Part shown: positions 1-7,843 of the stretch, in pieces
Position numbering within the stretch: position 1 is the first letter of the stretch
Layout: each line of letters begins with the position of its first letter
From: GCA-2731375 sp964462145
Lineage (GTDB): Bacteria > Pseudomonadota > Alphaproteobacteria > GCA-2731375
Assembly: GCA_964462145.1 (NCBI GenBank)
Contig: CAYWYB010000035.1
Span: 1-24,329, forward strand
DNA: 24,329 bases
Reading direction: 5' to 3'
Notes under the pieces: model-generated
Seen by the model: the letters and a program-made list of their open reading frames with translations, nothing else
Databases searched by the model: none
Told to the model about the DNA's origin: nothing
Position numbers and translations under genes: made by a program

Positions 1-930
1 ATTCTCGAATTTCGCTTCCGTCTCCGTCGGGAAGCCGGCTATCAGATCGGCTCCGAAGACCATGTCGGGCCGACCGGCGCGCAGGCGTTGGCACAGCTCA
101 ACCGCTTGGGCCCGGCTGTGGCGGCGCGCCATGCGCTTCAGGATCAGATCATCGCCCGCCTGAAGGCTAAGATGCAGGTGTGGCATCAGCCGTTCCTCGC
201 CCAACAGCAGCTGCTCCAATTCCACATCAATCTCCACCGCATCCAGGGATGACAGGCGCAAACGGGGCAATTCAGGCACCGCCCGCAACAGCCGGCGCAG
301 CAGCTGCCCAAGGCCGGGCCGGCCCGGCAGGTCGCTGCCATAGGCGGTAATATCAACACCGGTCAGCACCACTTCACTGTAACCGTTGGCCACCAGGGTC
401 CTGATCTGCTGTACGATGGCGCCCATGGGGACCGAGCGCGAGGGGCCGCGCGCGAAAGGGATGATGCAAAATGTGCAACGGTGGTCGCAGCCTTGTTGCA
501 CCTGAACAAAGGCCCGGCTACGGCCGTCAAAGCCGGGCACCAGATGGCCCGCCAACTGCTCCACCGACATGATATCGTCAACCAGGATCTTGCCGTCCAT
601 GGGCGTCACGAAGTTGGCCCCGCGCAACTTTTCCCGGTTGCCCAGCACCCGGTCCACCTCGTCCATGGCGGCGAAAGCGTCCGGCTCCAACTGCGCTGCG
701 CATCCCGCCACCACGATGGTGGCGCCGGGTTGCTGCCGCCGCGCCTTGCGGATGGCCTGCCGAGACTGACGCACCGCTTCGGACGTAACGGCACAGGTAT
801 TGATGATGACTGCATTCCGCAAGCCCGCGTCATGGGCCTGATCGCGCATCACCTCCGCCTCGTAGGCGTTCAGGCGACAGCCGAAATTGATGATCCTGTT
901 GCCTTGCAGGCTATCCTGGCCGCCGCTCAT
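1..930 (-). CDS. mtaB: MtaB-type tRNA t6A methylthiotransferase, C-terminus cut by left edge
   Basis: Radical-SAM methylthiotransferase predicted to convert t6A37 to ms2t6A37 in ANN-decoding tRNAs. The 310 visible codons are open to the window edge, so the C-terminal part (rest of the radical-SAM domain and any TRAM domain) is missing. Visible features: N-terminal UPF0004 domain with cluster cysteines C18 (NFGCRLN), C46 (NTCAVTS) and C77 (AGCAAQ); radical-SAM CxxxCxxC motif C148/C152/C155 (QGCDHRCTFC); then LTGVDITAYGSDL and HLHLSLQAGDD, which fit MtaB (YqeV group) better than MiaB or RimO. The ATG at 930 overlaps the dapF stop as ATGA, implying translational coupling. MtaB assignment rather than MiaB is by motif recognition, fairly sure. 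Confidence 0.9.
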   Translation of the reverse strand, partial: MSGGQDSLQGNRIINFGCRLNAYEAEVMRDQAHDAGLRNAVIINTCAVTSEAVRQSRQAIRKARRQQPGATIVVAGCAAQLEPDAFAAMDEVDRVLGNREKLRGANFVTPMDGKILVDDIMSVEQLAGHLVPGFDGRSRAFVQVQQGCDHRCTFCIIPFARGPSRSVPMGAIVQQIRTLVANGYSEVVLTGVDITAYGSDLPGRPGLGQLLRRLLRAVPELPRLRLSSLDAVEIDVELEQLLLGEERLMPHLHLSLQAGDDLILKRMARRHSRAQAVELCQRLRAGRPDMVFGADLIAGFPTETEAKFEN

Positions 931-1811
931 GCCACGGACCGCCGCTGATCTTGCCGGGCGGCCATCAGGCTGCCGTCCAAAACGCCGGCGTACGATGTTG
1001 CCACCGGGCCTGACATCAGGACATGGCCGTCCTCGGCCCGCCATTCGATGACCAGCTCGCCGCCATCCAGGGCCAAACGAGCCCGGCGGCCGCACTTGCC
1101 CCGCCGGTGCGCGGCGACCAGGGCGGCGCAGGCACCCGAGCCGCAGGCCAGCGTCAAGCCGGCGCCACGTTCCCACACACGGAGGCGAAATTCGTCCGCG
1201 CCGGTCATTTGCACAAAACCGATATTGGCGCGCTCGGGAAACAGGGCATGATGTTCCAAAACAGGGCCCACGACCGGGATATCGATGGCATCCATATCGT
1301 CGACAAAGAACACCGCATGGGGATTACCCATGCCAACTGCGCAGGGTTCAGCCAGGCCGGGGCCCGCCTCTGGTTCAAGGGATAAATCCAGCGACAACGT
1401 GTCCATTTCATGGGCCAGCGGGATCTCTTGCCAATCCAGGTAGGCTGGCCCCATGTCGGCCTGAATCCAACCATCATCCGCCATCCGGCTTTGCAGCAGG
1501 CCGGCAACCGTCTCGACGACCGCATTATTTTTGCCGTTTTCCGCGAATATCAGACTGGCGACACAGCGCGTGGCGTTACCGCAGGCCTGCGCCTCGCTGC
1601 CATCGGGATTGTGAATGCGCATGAAGACATCGCCCCGTTCCGATGGCTCAAGCGAGATAACCTGATCACAGCCAACGCCGGTGCGGCGGTTTGCCAGGGC
1701 TCGGGCAAGGGCAGGGTCCACGCGCCATGATGCCTGGCGCAGATCAAGCACGACAAAGTCGTTGCCCGCGCCATGCATTTTCAAGAATGGCTGTCCCGTG
1801 GTTTCAGTCAT
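927..1811 (-). CDS. dapF: Diaminopimelate epimerase DapF
   Basis: Cytoplasmic PLP-independent epimerase converting LL- to meso-diaminopimelate, for lysine and peptidoglycan synthesis. The protein has 294 residues, normal for the family (about 275-295). Both active-site cysteines are present: C77 in ACGNATRC and C223 in LACGSGACAA. Substrate-binding segments KMHGAGNDFVVLD near the N-terminus, GMGNPHAVFFV (160-170) and ERGAGLTLACG are also visible. The start at 1811 places the conserved first strand correctly, although no good Shine-Dalgarno is seen. It is the first gene of a dapF-mtaB unit with a 4-base ATGA overlap. The dapF-mtaB pair is common in alphaproteobacteria. Confidence 0.95.
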   Translation of the reverse strand: MTETTGQPFLKMHGAGNDFVVLDLRQASWRVDPALARALANRRTGVGCDQVISLEPSERGDVFMRIHNPDGSEAQACGNATRCVASLIFAENGKNNAVVETVAGLLQSRMADDGWIQADMGPAYLDWQEIPLAHEMDTLSLDLSLEPEAGPGLAEPCAVGMGNPHAVFFVDDMDAIDIPVVGPVLEHHALFPERANIGFVQMTGADEFRLRVWERGAGLTLACGSGACAALVAAHRRGKCGRRARLALDGGELVIEWRAEDGHVLMSGPVATSYAGVLDGSLMAARQDQRRSVA

Positions 1812-1936
1812 AGGCCGGATATAGGCAATTCCCGGCTTCCCGTCCAGGGCGCAATATTACAGCAATCCTGAGTGATGTTATGGATTTGTTAACCCGATGG
1901 CCGCATAAATATTAGCAATTGAGGGCATCCAAATAA

Positions 1937-1958
1937 TCAATGCGAAAAAATGCATTGA
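1937..1958. repeat. 7-bp inverted repeat with A-rich loop
   Basis: TCAATGC (1937-1943) and GCATTGA (1952-1958) are perfect inverted repeats separated by 8 A-rich bases, in the intergenic region between divergent dapF and the PAS gene. It could be a dyad operator or a small hairpin. No known regulator motif is recognised. Confidence 0.45.
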
Positions 1959-2075
1959 AGCTCAGGGTGCGTATGAAAGTAGCACGATTGTATTGCGCGA
2001 TTACCTGCGGTATTTGCTGCCGGCGCCGTCAGTTTTTCCCGAATATTTATCAATTGAAGTCACACTTTGTTCCTC

Positions 2076-2081
2076 AGGTGG
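2076..2081 (+). promoter_or_regulatory. Ribosome binding site that sets the PAS protein start
   Basis: AGGTGG lies 4 bases before the ATG at 2086. This is the only start in the frame with a clear Shine-Dalgarno, and it excludes the 31-residue upstream extension from TTG 1993, which has no protein-like features. Confidence 0.55.
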
Positions 2082-2085
2082 CACA

Positions 2086-2586
2086 ATGGCTGTAACCGTT
2101 GACTCCTCATTGTGTACGCTGGCCGAGGCGCCTGATGATATCATCGCCCTGGAGGCCCATTGGCAAGAGTTGCGCGGTGGGCGGAAGACGCCGGCCCGGC
2201 GCGACATCGACCCGGTAAAACTGCGCGCCTATCTGGGATATCTCTGTATTCTCGAGCTCGAACACGGGCCATTCGATTTCAAATTCAGCCTATTCGGCAG
2301 TGGTATAGCCGATTTTCTGCACCGGGATCTGACCAAACGCAGCGTCCGGGATTTCCTGCCGGCGGAACTGGGGCAGTGCATATTTGAACAACTTTGCACC
2401 ACCGTCGAAGGCGAAGAACCGACGGTTTACCGCGTGGAAGTGGGCTATGATAACCCGTCGCGGACATCCGCCTCCTACCGATTGAACCTGCCGTTGTCCG
2501 ATGACGGTGAGGGCATCAACCGAATCCTGACCTATACCCGGTTTGACGCGATACCACCCGATTTCTGGGGCCGGATCATCCTCTAA
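2086..2586 (+). CDS. Solo PAS-domain protein (PAS_5-like)
   Basis: A 166-residue protein that is essentially a single PAS-like domain. The features LRAYLGYLCILEL (47-59), FDFKFSLFGSGIADFLHRDLTKRSVRDF (64-90) and the C-terminal strand NRILTYTRFD (145-154) resemble the PAS_5 family (PF07310), common and often present in many copies in Rhodospirillales. There is no kinase, cyclase or DNA-binding output domain and no membrane segment, so the role (sensing a small ligand or binding a partner) is unknown. The last 3 bases overlap the stop of the convergent molybdenum hydroxylase gene. Family assignment is by pattern only. Confidence 0.75.
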   Translation: MAVTVDSSLCTLAEAPDDIIALEAHWQELRGGRKTPARRDIDPVKLRAYLGYLCILELEHGPFDFKFSLFGSGIADFLHRDLTKRSVRDFLPAELGQCIFEQLCTTVEGEEPTVYRVEVGYDNPSRTSASYRLNLPLSDDGEGINRILTYTRFDAIPPDFWGRIIL

Positions 2587-4901
2587 TCGGGCCGTCCCAG
2601 TCTGGCTGACTGGATCGCCGACCAGACCCGTTCCGAGGTCGCCGGCATATCGATGTGGCGGATGCCGAAATCGCGCAGGGCATCAACCAGGGCGTTGATC
2701 ACGGCGGGGGGCGAGCCAGCAGCGCCGGCCTCGCCACAGCCCTTGATGCCCAACATGTTTTGTGGACTGGGCGTGACCTGGGAGGCGAAATTCAACTCCG
2801 GCAAATCCCTGGCCTTGGGCAGGCAGTAATCCATGAATGAACCGGCCAGCAGCTGGCCGTCGTCGCCATAAGCGGTATGCTCCAGCAGGGCTTGGCCAAT
2901 ACCCTGGGCCAGACCGCCTTGAACCTGACCAGCCAACAGCAGCGGATTGAGAACCACGCCGAAATCATGCAGGCAACTATAGGCCGCCAGCTCGACCGCC
3001 CCGGTTTCCGGATCGACCTCAACCTCGGCAATATGGCAGCCATATGGAAAGGTAAAGTTTTCCGGCGTAAAGCGTGCCTCGGTATCCAGGCCGGGCGCTT
3101 CGCCGTCCGGCATTTGCGCGGGATCAAGGCTGGCCGCCACCACCGCCTCCCAGGTGATATGCAGATCGGTTCCGGCAACGGAAAACTGGCCATCGGCGAA
3201 ATCCATATCGGCGACCGCGGCCTCCAATAAATGCGCCGCGATACGCTTGGCCTTTTCTATCACCTGTTCCGAGGCCAGGCTGATGGCGCCGCCGCCCATG
3301 GGAATGGACCAGGAGCCGCCGGTGCCCGTACCCGTTGCGATCACGTCCGTATCGCCTTCGACGACGCGGATTTTCTCGAACGGCAGATCGAAATAATGAT
3401 GCAGAATCTGGCTGAACGCGGTCTCGTGGGCCTGACCATTGGCCATGGAGCCGGAATAGACCGTGACCCCGCCGGATGCATCGAATTCCAGGCGCGCCGC
3501 TTCGCTTAAACCCGCGCCGCCGCCGCAGCGTTCAATATAGTTCGCCATGCCGATACCCCGCAGGCGGCCCCGGCTCAACGCCTCTCGCCGGCGGTCTTCA
3601 AAGGCGGCCCAGTCCGCGTTCATCATGGCGCCGTCGATCACCTTGGCGAAATCACAGACGTCGTAATTCAAACCGGTGGGCGTGGCATAGGGAAAGTCCT
3701 CGGGCGGTATCAGGTTGCGCCGGCGCAGTTCCACCCGGTCCATATTCATCTCGGCGGCGGCCACATCCATTAATCTTTCGATCATATAGAGCACCTCTGG
3801 CCGGCCAGCGCCCCTGTACGGATCTGTTGGTACGGTGTTGGTATAGCGAGCCCAGACCTGGGCATGAATGTGCGGAATGCGGTAGCAATTGGACAGCATG
3901 ATCATGCCGTTTACAGGCGAAATGGCCCCCCGCCCGGCGATATAGGCGCCCATGTCGGCCTGGCTGGCGACCCGAATGGCCAGCAGATGGCCGTCCTCAT
4001 CGAAGGCCATTTCGCCCTTCATCACATTGTCCCGGCCATGGAAATCCGTGACGAAGGCATCCGAACGCTGGCCAATCCACTTCACCGGGCGGCCCAGCTG
4101 GCGCGCAGCCAGGAGACACAGGGGATATTCCGGGAACATGGAATTTTTGCCACCGAAACCGCCGCCAACATCGTGCACCAGCACGCGGACCTGCTCCCGC
4201 TCCACCCGCAGGATCTGATCGGCCAGTTGATCGCGCATGGGGTTGGGCATCTGGGTCGTGGTGGTCAGGGTGTATTTGCCCCGGCCATCGCAGGCGCCTG
4301 GGTCGTACTCGGCCACGGCGCCACGGGTTTCGATGGCGGCAAGCACCAGGCGGTTATTCACCAGATCGAGGCTGGTGCAATGGTGCGCGTCGGCGAAGAC
4401 CTTGGCCACTGCCGCACCGTCGCCCATTTCCCAGGCAAAGGACAGATCGTCATCGGCGCCTGTTGCGCAGCCGATCACGGCCGGCAGCGGTTCATAATCC
4501 ACTTCGATCAATTCAGCGGCATCCTGGGCCTGAGCCAGGGTCTCGGCCACGACAAAGGCGACACTATCGCCGACATAACGCACTTCGTCGCGGGCCAGTA
4601 CCGGCTGCAGGCGGGGGAGGTATTCATTTCCGGGCCGCGGGCTGGGTTGGGTGATGGCCTCGATATCGCCAATGCCGGCGGCGGCCAGATCAGCGGCGGT
4701 GTAGACCGCCAATACGCCGGGCGCGGCGCGGGCCTGGCTGACGTCCAGCGCCACGATGCGGGCGTGGCCGTGGGGCGAGCGCAGGACGTGGCTGTGGACC
4801 AGGCCATCGGGGGACAGGTCGTCAATAAAGCATCCCCCGCCGCGCAGCAGTTTATCATCCTCGCGCCGCAACACCGGCTGGCTGATCCCGAACTGGCCCA
4901 T
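2583..4901 (-). CDS. Molybdenum hydroxylase large subunit (form II CoxL / aldehyde oxidase type)
   Basis: A 772-residue xanthine dehydrogenase-family molybdopterin-binding subunit. Order: an N-terminal hammerhead domain (about 18-130; LLRGGGCFIDD, VRYVGDSVAFVVAE) then the Mo-cofactor domains. Key motifs: GGGFGGK (246-252), PYRGAGRPE (361-369), GGSWSIPMGGGA (528-539) and KGCGEAGAAGSPPAV (720-734) with the expected catalytic Glu724. The YRGAGR loop marks form II rather than true CO dehydrogenase (form I has CSFR), so an aldehyde or N-heterocycle is a more likely substrate than CO. The frame continues upstream to 5369, but that part is antisense to ridA; the start at 4901 begins the family N-terminus (GQFGISQPVLRREDD). 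The FAD (CoxM) and 2Fe-2S (CoxS) partners expected for such enzymes are absent from the window. Confidence 0.9.
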   Translation of the reverse strand: MGQFGISQPVLRREDDKLLRGGGCFIDDLSPDGLVHSHVLRSPHGHARIVALDVSQARAAPGVLAVYTAADLAAAGIGDIEAITQPSPRPGNEYLPRLQPVLARDEVRYVGDSVAFVVAETLAQAQDAAELIEVDYEPLPAVIGCATGADDDLSFAWEMGDGAAVAKVFADAHHCTSLDLVNNRLVLAAIETRGAVAEYDPGACDGRGKYTLTTTTQMPNPMRDQLADQILRVEREQVRVLVHDVGGGFGGKNSMFPEYPLCLLAARQLGRPVKWIGQRSDAFVTDFHGRDNVMKGEMAFDEDGHLLAIRVASQADMGAYIAGRGAISPVNGMIMLSNCYRIPHIHAQVWARYTNTVPTDPYRGAGRPEVLYMIERLMDVAAAEMNMDRVELRRRNLIPPEDFPYATPTGLNYDVCDFAKVIDGAMMNADWAAFEDRRREALSRGRLRGIGMANYIERCGGGAGLSEAARLEFDASGGVTVYSGSMANGQAHETAFSQILHHYFDLPFEKIRVVEGDTDVIATGTGTGGSWSIPMGGGAISLASEQVIEKAKRIAAHLLEAAVADMDFADGQFSVAGTDLHITWEAVVAASLDPAQMPDGEAPGLDTEARFTPENFTFPYGCHIAEVEVDPETGAVELAAYSCLHDFGVVLNPLLLAGQVQGGLAQGIGQALLEHTAYGDDGQLLAGSFMDYCLPKARDLPELNFASQVTPSPQNMLGIKGCGEAGAAGSPPAVINALVDALRDFGIRHIDMPATSERVWSAIQSARLGRPD

Positions 4902-4971
4902 GCGCCGTACTTCCCGTTTCGCTATTTCCCTATTTCGTCGTGGCGATGATAGGCTAGTGAGATCAACAAAC

Positions 4972-4977
4972 AAGGAG
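4972..4977 (+). promoter_or_regulatory. Strong ribosome binding site of the RidA-family gene
   Basis: AAGGAG lies 8 bases before the ATG at 4986, inside the 84-base divergent gap between the molybdenum hydroxylase gene and ridA. It supports 4986 as the start. Confidence 0.7.
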
Positions 4978-4985
4978 AGAGAGCC

Positions 4986-5447
4986 ATGAGCGCCGAAGCG
5001 ACATTGAAGAATATTGGAATTGAACTGCCGAACCCACCAACTCCCATGGGCAGCTACGTAGGCGCGAAACGCGTCGGCAATCTGGTCTATATTTCCGGCC
5101 AAGGACCACGCAATCCCGACGGCAGCTCCATCACAGGCAAGGTGGGCACCGACGGCATGAGCATTGAGGACGCCCAGGCCGCAGCCCGTCAGGTGGGTTT
5201 GAACGCCCTGGCCACCCTGCGCGCGGAGATCGGCGACCTGGATCAGGTCAAGCAGATCGTCAAGGTTCTTGGCATGGTCAACGCCACGCCGGACTTCAAA
5301 CAACATCCAACGGTCATCAATGGCTTTTCCGATCTGATGTTCGAGGTATTCGGCGAAGCCGGCCGCCATGCCCGCTCCGCCGTTGGCATGAGCTCGCTGC
5401 CGATGCAGATCCCGGTAGAGGTGGAAATGATCGTCGAGTTGAGCTAG
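4986..5447 (+). CDS. RidA (YjgF/YER057c/UK114) family protein
   Basis: A 153-residue protein of the Rid family, whose best-known members hydrolyse reactive enamine/imine intermediates; other subgroups act in specific catabolic pathways. The core LVYISGQGPRNPDG (33-46) and the C-terminal ARSAVGMSSLP (129-139) with Arg130, the likely equivalent of the substrate-carboxylate-binding arginine of E. coli RidA, are present, as are the following acidic strand residues (VEVEM). It is longer than the ~128-residue housekeeping RidA, with an N-terminal extension and a longer central loop, as in catabolic-type Rid proteins. First gene of a likely ridA-enolase-GT87 run (38 bases to the next gene) and divergent from the molybdenum hydroxylase gene. 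The exact substrate is unknown. Confidence 0.88.
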   Translation: MSAEATLKNIGIELPNPPTPMGSYVGAKRVGNLVYISGQGPRNPDGSSITGKVGTDGMSIEDAQAAARQVGLNALATLRAEIGDLDQVKQIVKVLGMVNATPDFKQHPTVINGFSDLMFEVFGEAGRHARSAVGMSSLPMQIPVEVEMIVELS

Positions 5448-5485
5448 GCGTAAACGTCGTAAATCAGAAGAAGGATGGCCCGTTC

Positions 5486-6652
5486 ATGAAGATCAGATCG
5501 GTGAAGGCGACCTGGCTGGAAGTACCAATTCCCGAGGACAAGCAGCATACTTCAGACTTTGGGTGCATGCGCTCGTTCAATACGGTGCTGGTGCGTATCG
5601 AGACCGAGGATGGTCTGGTCGGTCATGGCGAGGCCAAGGCCGGGGTCGGCAACCTAGGTGACGGCAAGGCCCTGGTAACCCTGATCCAGGACGAGTTGGG
5701 GGCGCAGCTGGTGGGCCAGGACGCCCGCCGCATCGCCGGCCATTGGGAGGAGATGTACAACGGCAGCCGCACCCATTTTGCCGTGGAGCGCGGCCATGTC
5801 TTCCCCGCCCTGGGCCGGCGCGGCCTGACCATCTCGGCTATCTCCGGCATCGACATCGCCTTGTGGGATCTGCTGGGGCAATCGCTGGGCGTGCCGATCT
5901 GGCAGTTGCTGGGAGGCAAGTGCCGGGATGACCTGGCGGCCTACGCTTCCGGCGGCTGGGCGCCGGCGGAAAGCATTGGCGAACAATTGGCCGGCTATAT
6001 CGAAGGCGGCGGCTTTGGCGCCGTGAAGATGCGGGTTGGTTCCGCCGACGGTGATGCCAAAACGTCCGCCGCCCGCGTCGCCGCCGCCCGCAAGTATCTG
6101 GGTGACGATGTGGGTATCATGGCGGATGCCCATGGCACCTTTGATTGCGCCGAGGCCAAGCGTTTCTGCCGCCTGGTCGCGGACTATGATCTGGCCTGGT
6201 TCGAGGAACCGGTGACGGCGGATGATATTCCCGGCTGTGCCGAGATCCGCGCCAGCACCGATATTCCCATCGCGGCGGGGGAAAGCGTTTTCACCCGCTT
6301 TGATTTCCGCGATCTGGCCCTGGCGCGGGCGGTTGACATTTTCCAGCCCGATCTGGCGATCTGCGGCGGCATTACCGAGGCCATGCGCATTGCCGCCCTG
6401 GCCACGGCGCAGCAAATCCGCCTGGCGCCGCACATGTGGGGCGGGGCGATCATGTTTGCCGCCGGCCTGCAAATCTGTGCCACGGCACCGGCGGCCTTCA
6501 TCGTTGAATATTCTCTGGGCCATAACCCCTTGATGCACGACCTGGTGGCGGAAACCTTCCCCGTGGAAGGCGGCCGCATCGATGTTCCCGACCGGCCCGG
6601 CCTGGGCCTGACCATCGATCAGGATTTCGTCCGCGCCTATTCGGTCGAATAG
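5486..6652 (+). CDS. Mandelate racemase/muconate lactonizing-type enolase superfamily enzyme
   Basis: A 388-residue, Mg-dependent enzyme of the enolase superfamily, mandelate racemase subgroup, members of which mostly dehydrate sugar acids or racemise 2-hydroxy acids. The catalytic set is complete: KxR base motif K181/R183 (AVKMRVG), metal ligands D214 (ADAHGTF), E240 (WFEEP) and E266 (AAGES), the Asp-His dyad D289 (QPDLAICGG) and H316 (APHMWGG), and E341 (VEYSLG). KxR instead of KxK argues against mandelate racemase itself and is seen in several acid-sugar dehydratases. An AAGGA lies about 10 bases before the ATG. The neighbouring RidA protein and divergent molybdenum hydroxylase suggest a small-molecule catabolic role, but the substrate cannot be read from sequence. 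Confidence 0.9.
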   Translation: MKIRSVKATWLEVPIPEDKQHTSDFGCMRSFNTVLVRIETEDGLVGHGEAKAGVGNLGDGKALVTLIQDELGAQLVGQDARRIAGHWEEMYNGSRTHFAVERGHVFPALGRRGLTISAISGIDIALWDLLGQSLGVPIWQLLGGKCRDDLAAYASGGWAPAESIGEQLAGYIEGGGFGAVKMRVGSADGDAKTSAARVAAARKYLGDDVGIMADAHGTFDCAEAKRFCRLVADYDLAWFEEPVTADDIPGCAEIRASTDIPIAAGESVFTRFDFRDLALARAVDIFQPDLAICGGITEAMRIAALATAQQIRLAPHMWGGAIMFAAGLQICATAPAAFIVEYSLGHNPLMHDLVAETFPVEGGRIDVPDRPGLGLTIDQDFVRAYSVE

Positions 6653-6673
6653 GGTTTCCACAGGCGCTCGCCC

Positions 6674-7843
6674 ATGAAACGCGGCCTGATTATCGCCCTG
6701 ACCATGGGCGTCGCGCTCGCCTGCCTAGCCTTGTCCATGGCCTATATCTCGCTGTGGCGCGGCGACCATGACGGCCTGAATCATGCAGTGGGCCGCGATT
6801 TCATCAACATGTGGACTGCCTCGCGCTTGGTTGAGGCGGAGCGCATAGGGGACATTTTCGATCAGGACAAATTCGCCGCCGCCCAGCGCCAGCATATGGG
6901 CGAGGATTTTCCTTTTCATTTCTGGTCCTATCCGCCCCACGCCCTGGTGTTGAGCGAGCAGCTCTCCAGTCTGCGCTATCGTGGAGCCTTGGTAATATGG
7001 ACCCTCTGCGGCCTGGGCCTGTTGTTTTATGCGGCGCGAAATTTCTGGCCCGATAAGTTTTCGCCCTGGCTGCTGTTGCTGGCGCCCTCCAGTTTCGTGA
7101 ATGTCTTTCTGGGCCAGAACGGGTTCTTCACCACCGCCCTGGCCCTGTCGGGTTTTGCGCTGCTGCCCCGGCGGCCTATTCTGGCCGGGGTGATGTTCGG
7201 CCTGCTGACCTTCAAGCCGCAGCTGGGCATCATGATCCCCATTGCCCTGCTGGCCATGCGGCAGTGGCGGGCCATCATATCGGCCAGCCTGACCACGGGG
7301 CTTTTTATCGCCGCTTCGGTGTTGATGTACGGCGAAGAAACCTGGTGGCGGTTCCTATCCTCCACCCTGCCCCATCAGATGCGTTTCATGGCCGAGGGTA
7401 CGGGACCGTTTCAATGGATGATGCCCAGCTGGTTCATGGCCGGGCGGATTATCGCCCTGCCGATTTGGCTTGCCCAGGCCGTTCAGGCCGTCATGGCAGT
7501 CGCGGCGGCGGTATTGGTCTACCGGGTCTTTCGGGGTGGTGGAGACTGGCATCTGAAGATTGCGTTGTTGTTAGTGGCAACCCTGGTGGCCAGTCCGCAA
7601 GGCTTCAACTACGACATGGGTTTTGTCTCGGCGGGGTTGATCTGCCTGACGGCCTTGGCGTTCAAGACCGGCTGGCAGCGCGGCGAATTCGTTATTGTTG
7701 CACTTTGCTGGATACTGCCGGTGATCGTGATGCCCCTGAATGGCATCGGAGTACCCATCGGGCCGTTGTTACTGACGGGACTGCTGGTCTGCCTCTACCG
7801 CCGCCGGGACATGTTGCCGGAACCAAGCCGCGACCTCACTTAG
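6674..7843 (+). CDS. GT87 (DUF2029) integral membrane glycosyltransferase-like protein
   Basis: A 389-residue, strongly hydrophobic protein with many membrane segments, the first at residues 5-27. It matches GT-C fold family GT87: GRDFINMW (40-47) with Asp42 in the first periplasmic loop, FWSYPPHALVL (83-93), GQNGFFTTAL (147-156) and LTFKPQLG (178-185). Known GT87 members are polyprenyl-phosphate-mannose dependent mannosyltransferases of actinobacteria; the proteobacterial ones are largely uncharacterised. It starts 21 bases after the enolase gene, so it may share its transcript, though no functional link is obvious. Its last 75 bases overlap the 3' end of the convergent amgK-like gene. Confidence 0.85.
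   Translation: MKRGLIIALTMGVALACLALSMAYISLWRGDHDGLNHAVGRDFINMWTASRLVEAERIGDIFDQDKFAAAQRQHMGEDFPFHFWSYPPHALVLSEQLSSLRYRGALVIWTLCGLGLLFYAARNFWPDKFSPWLLLLAPSSFVNVFLGQNGFFTTALALSGFALLPRRPILAGVMFGLLTFKPQLGIMIPIALLAMRQWRAIISASLTTGLFIAASVLMYGEETWWRFLSSTLPHQMRFMAEGTGPFQWMMPSWFMAGRIIALPIWLAQAVQAVMAVAAAVLVYRVFRGGGDWHLKIALLLVATLVASPQGFNYDMGFVSAGLICLTALAFKTGWQRGEFVIVALCWILPVIVMPLNGIGVPIGPLLLTGLLVCLYRRRDMLPEPSRDLT

Larger units (their letters stand above)
1812..2085. promoter_or_regulatory. Divergent intergenic region between dapF and the PAS gene
   Basis: This 274-base AT-rich gap separates the divergent dapF and PAS genes and must hold promoters for both. I see no convincing -35/-10 pair. It contains a 7-bp inverted repeat (listed separately) and two copies of CAATTGA (1916-1922 and 2051-2057). 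No ORF with coding character was found; the open frame from TTG 1993 joins the PAS gene and is rejected as a start. Confidence 0.4.

Noticed and set aside
1993..2085. Upstream extension of the PAS protein from a TTG
   Set aside because: The ATG at 2086 has a good Shine-Dalgarno and begins the domain; the upstream stretch has none.
2583..4901. True CO dehydrogenase CoxL
   Set aside because: The active-site loop is YRGAGR (form II) and not the CSFR type of form I enzymes; coxM and coxS are absent.
3864..4949. 361-codon open frame on the plus strand
   Set aside because: Antisense to the molybdenum hydroxylase gene; no family features.
4902..5369. N-terminal extension of the molybdenum hydroxylase frame
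   Set aside because: It is antisense to ridA and not protein-like; the family N-terminus begins at 4901.
5654..6661. 335-codon open frame on the minus strand
   Set aside because: Antisense to the enolase-superfamily gene whose catalytic residues are all intact.
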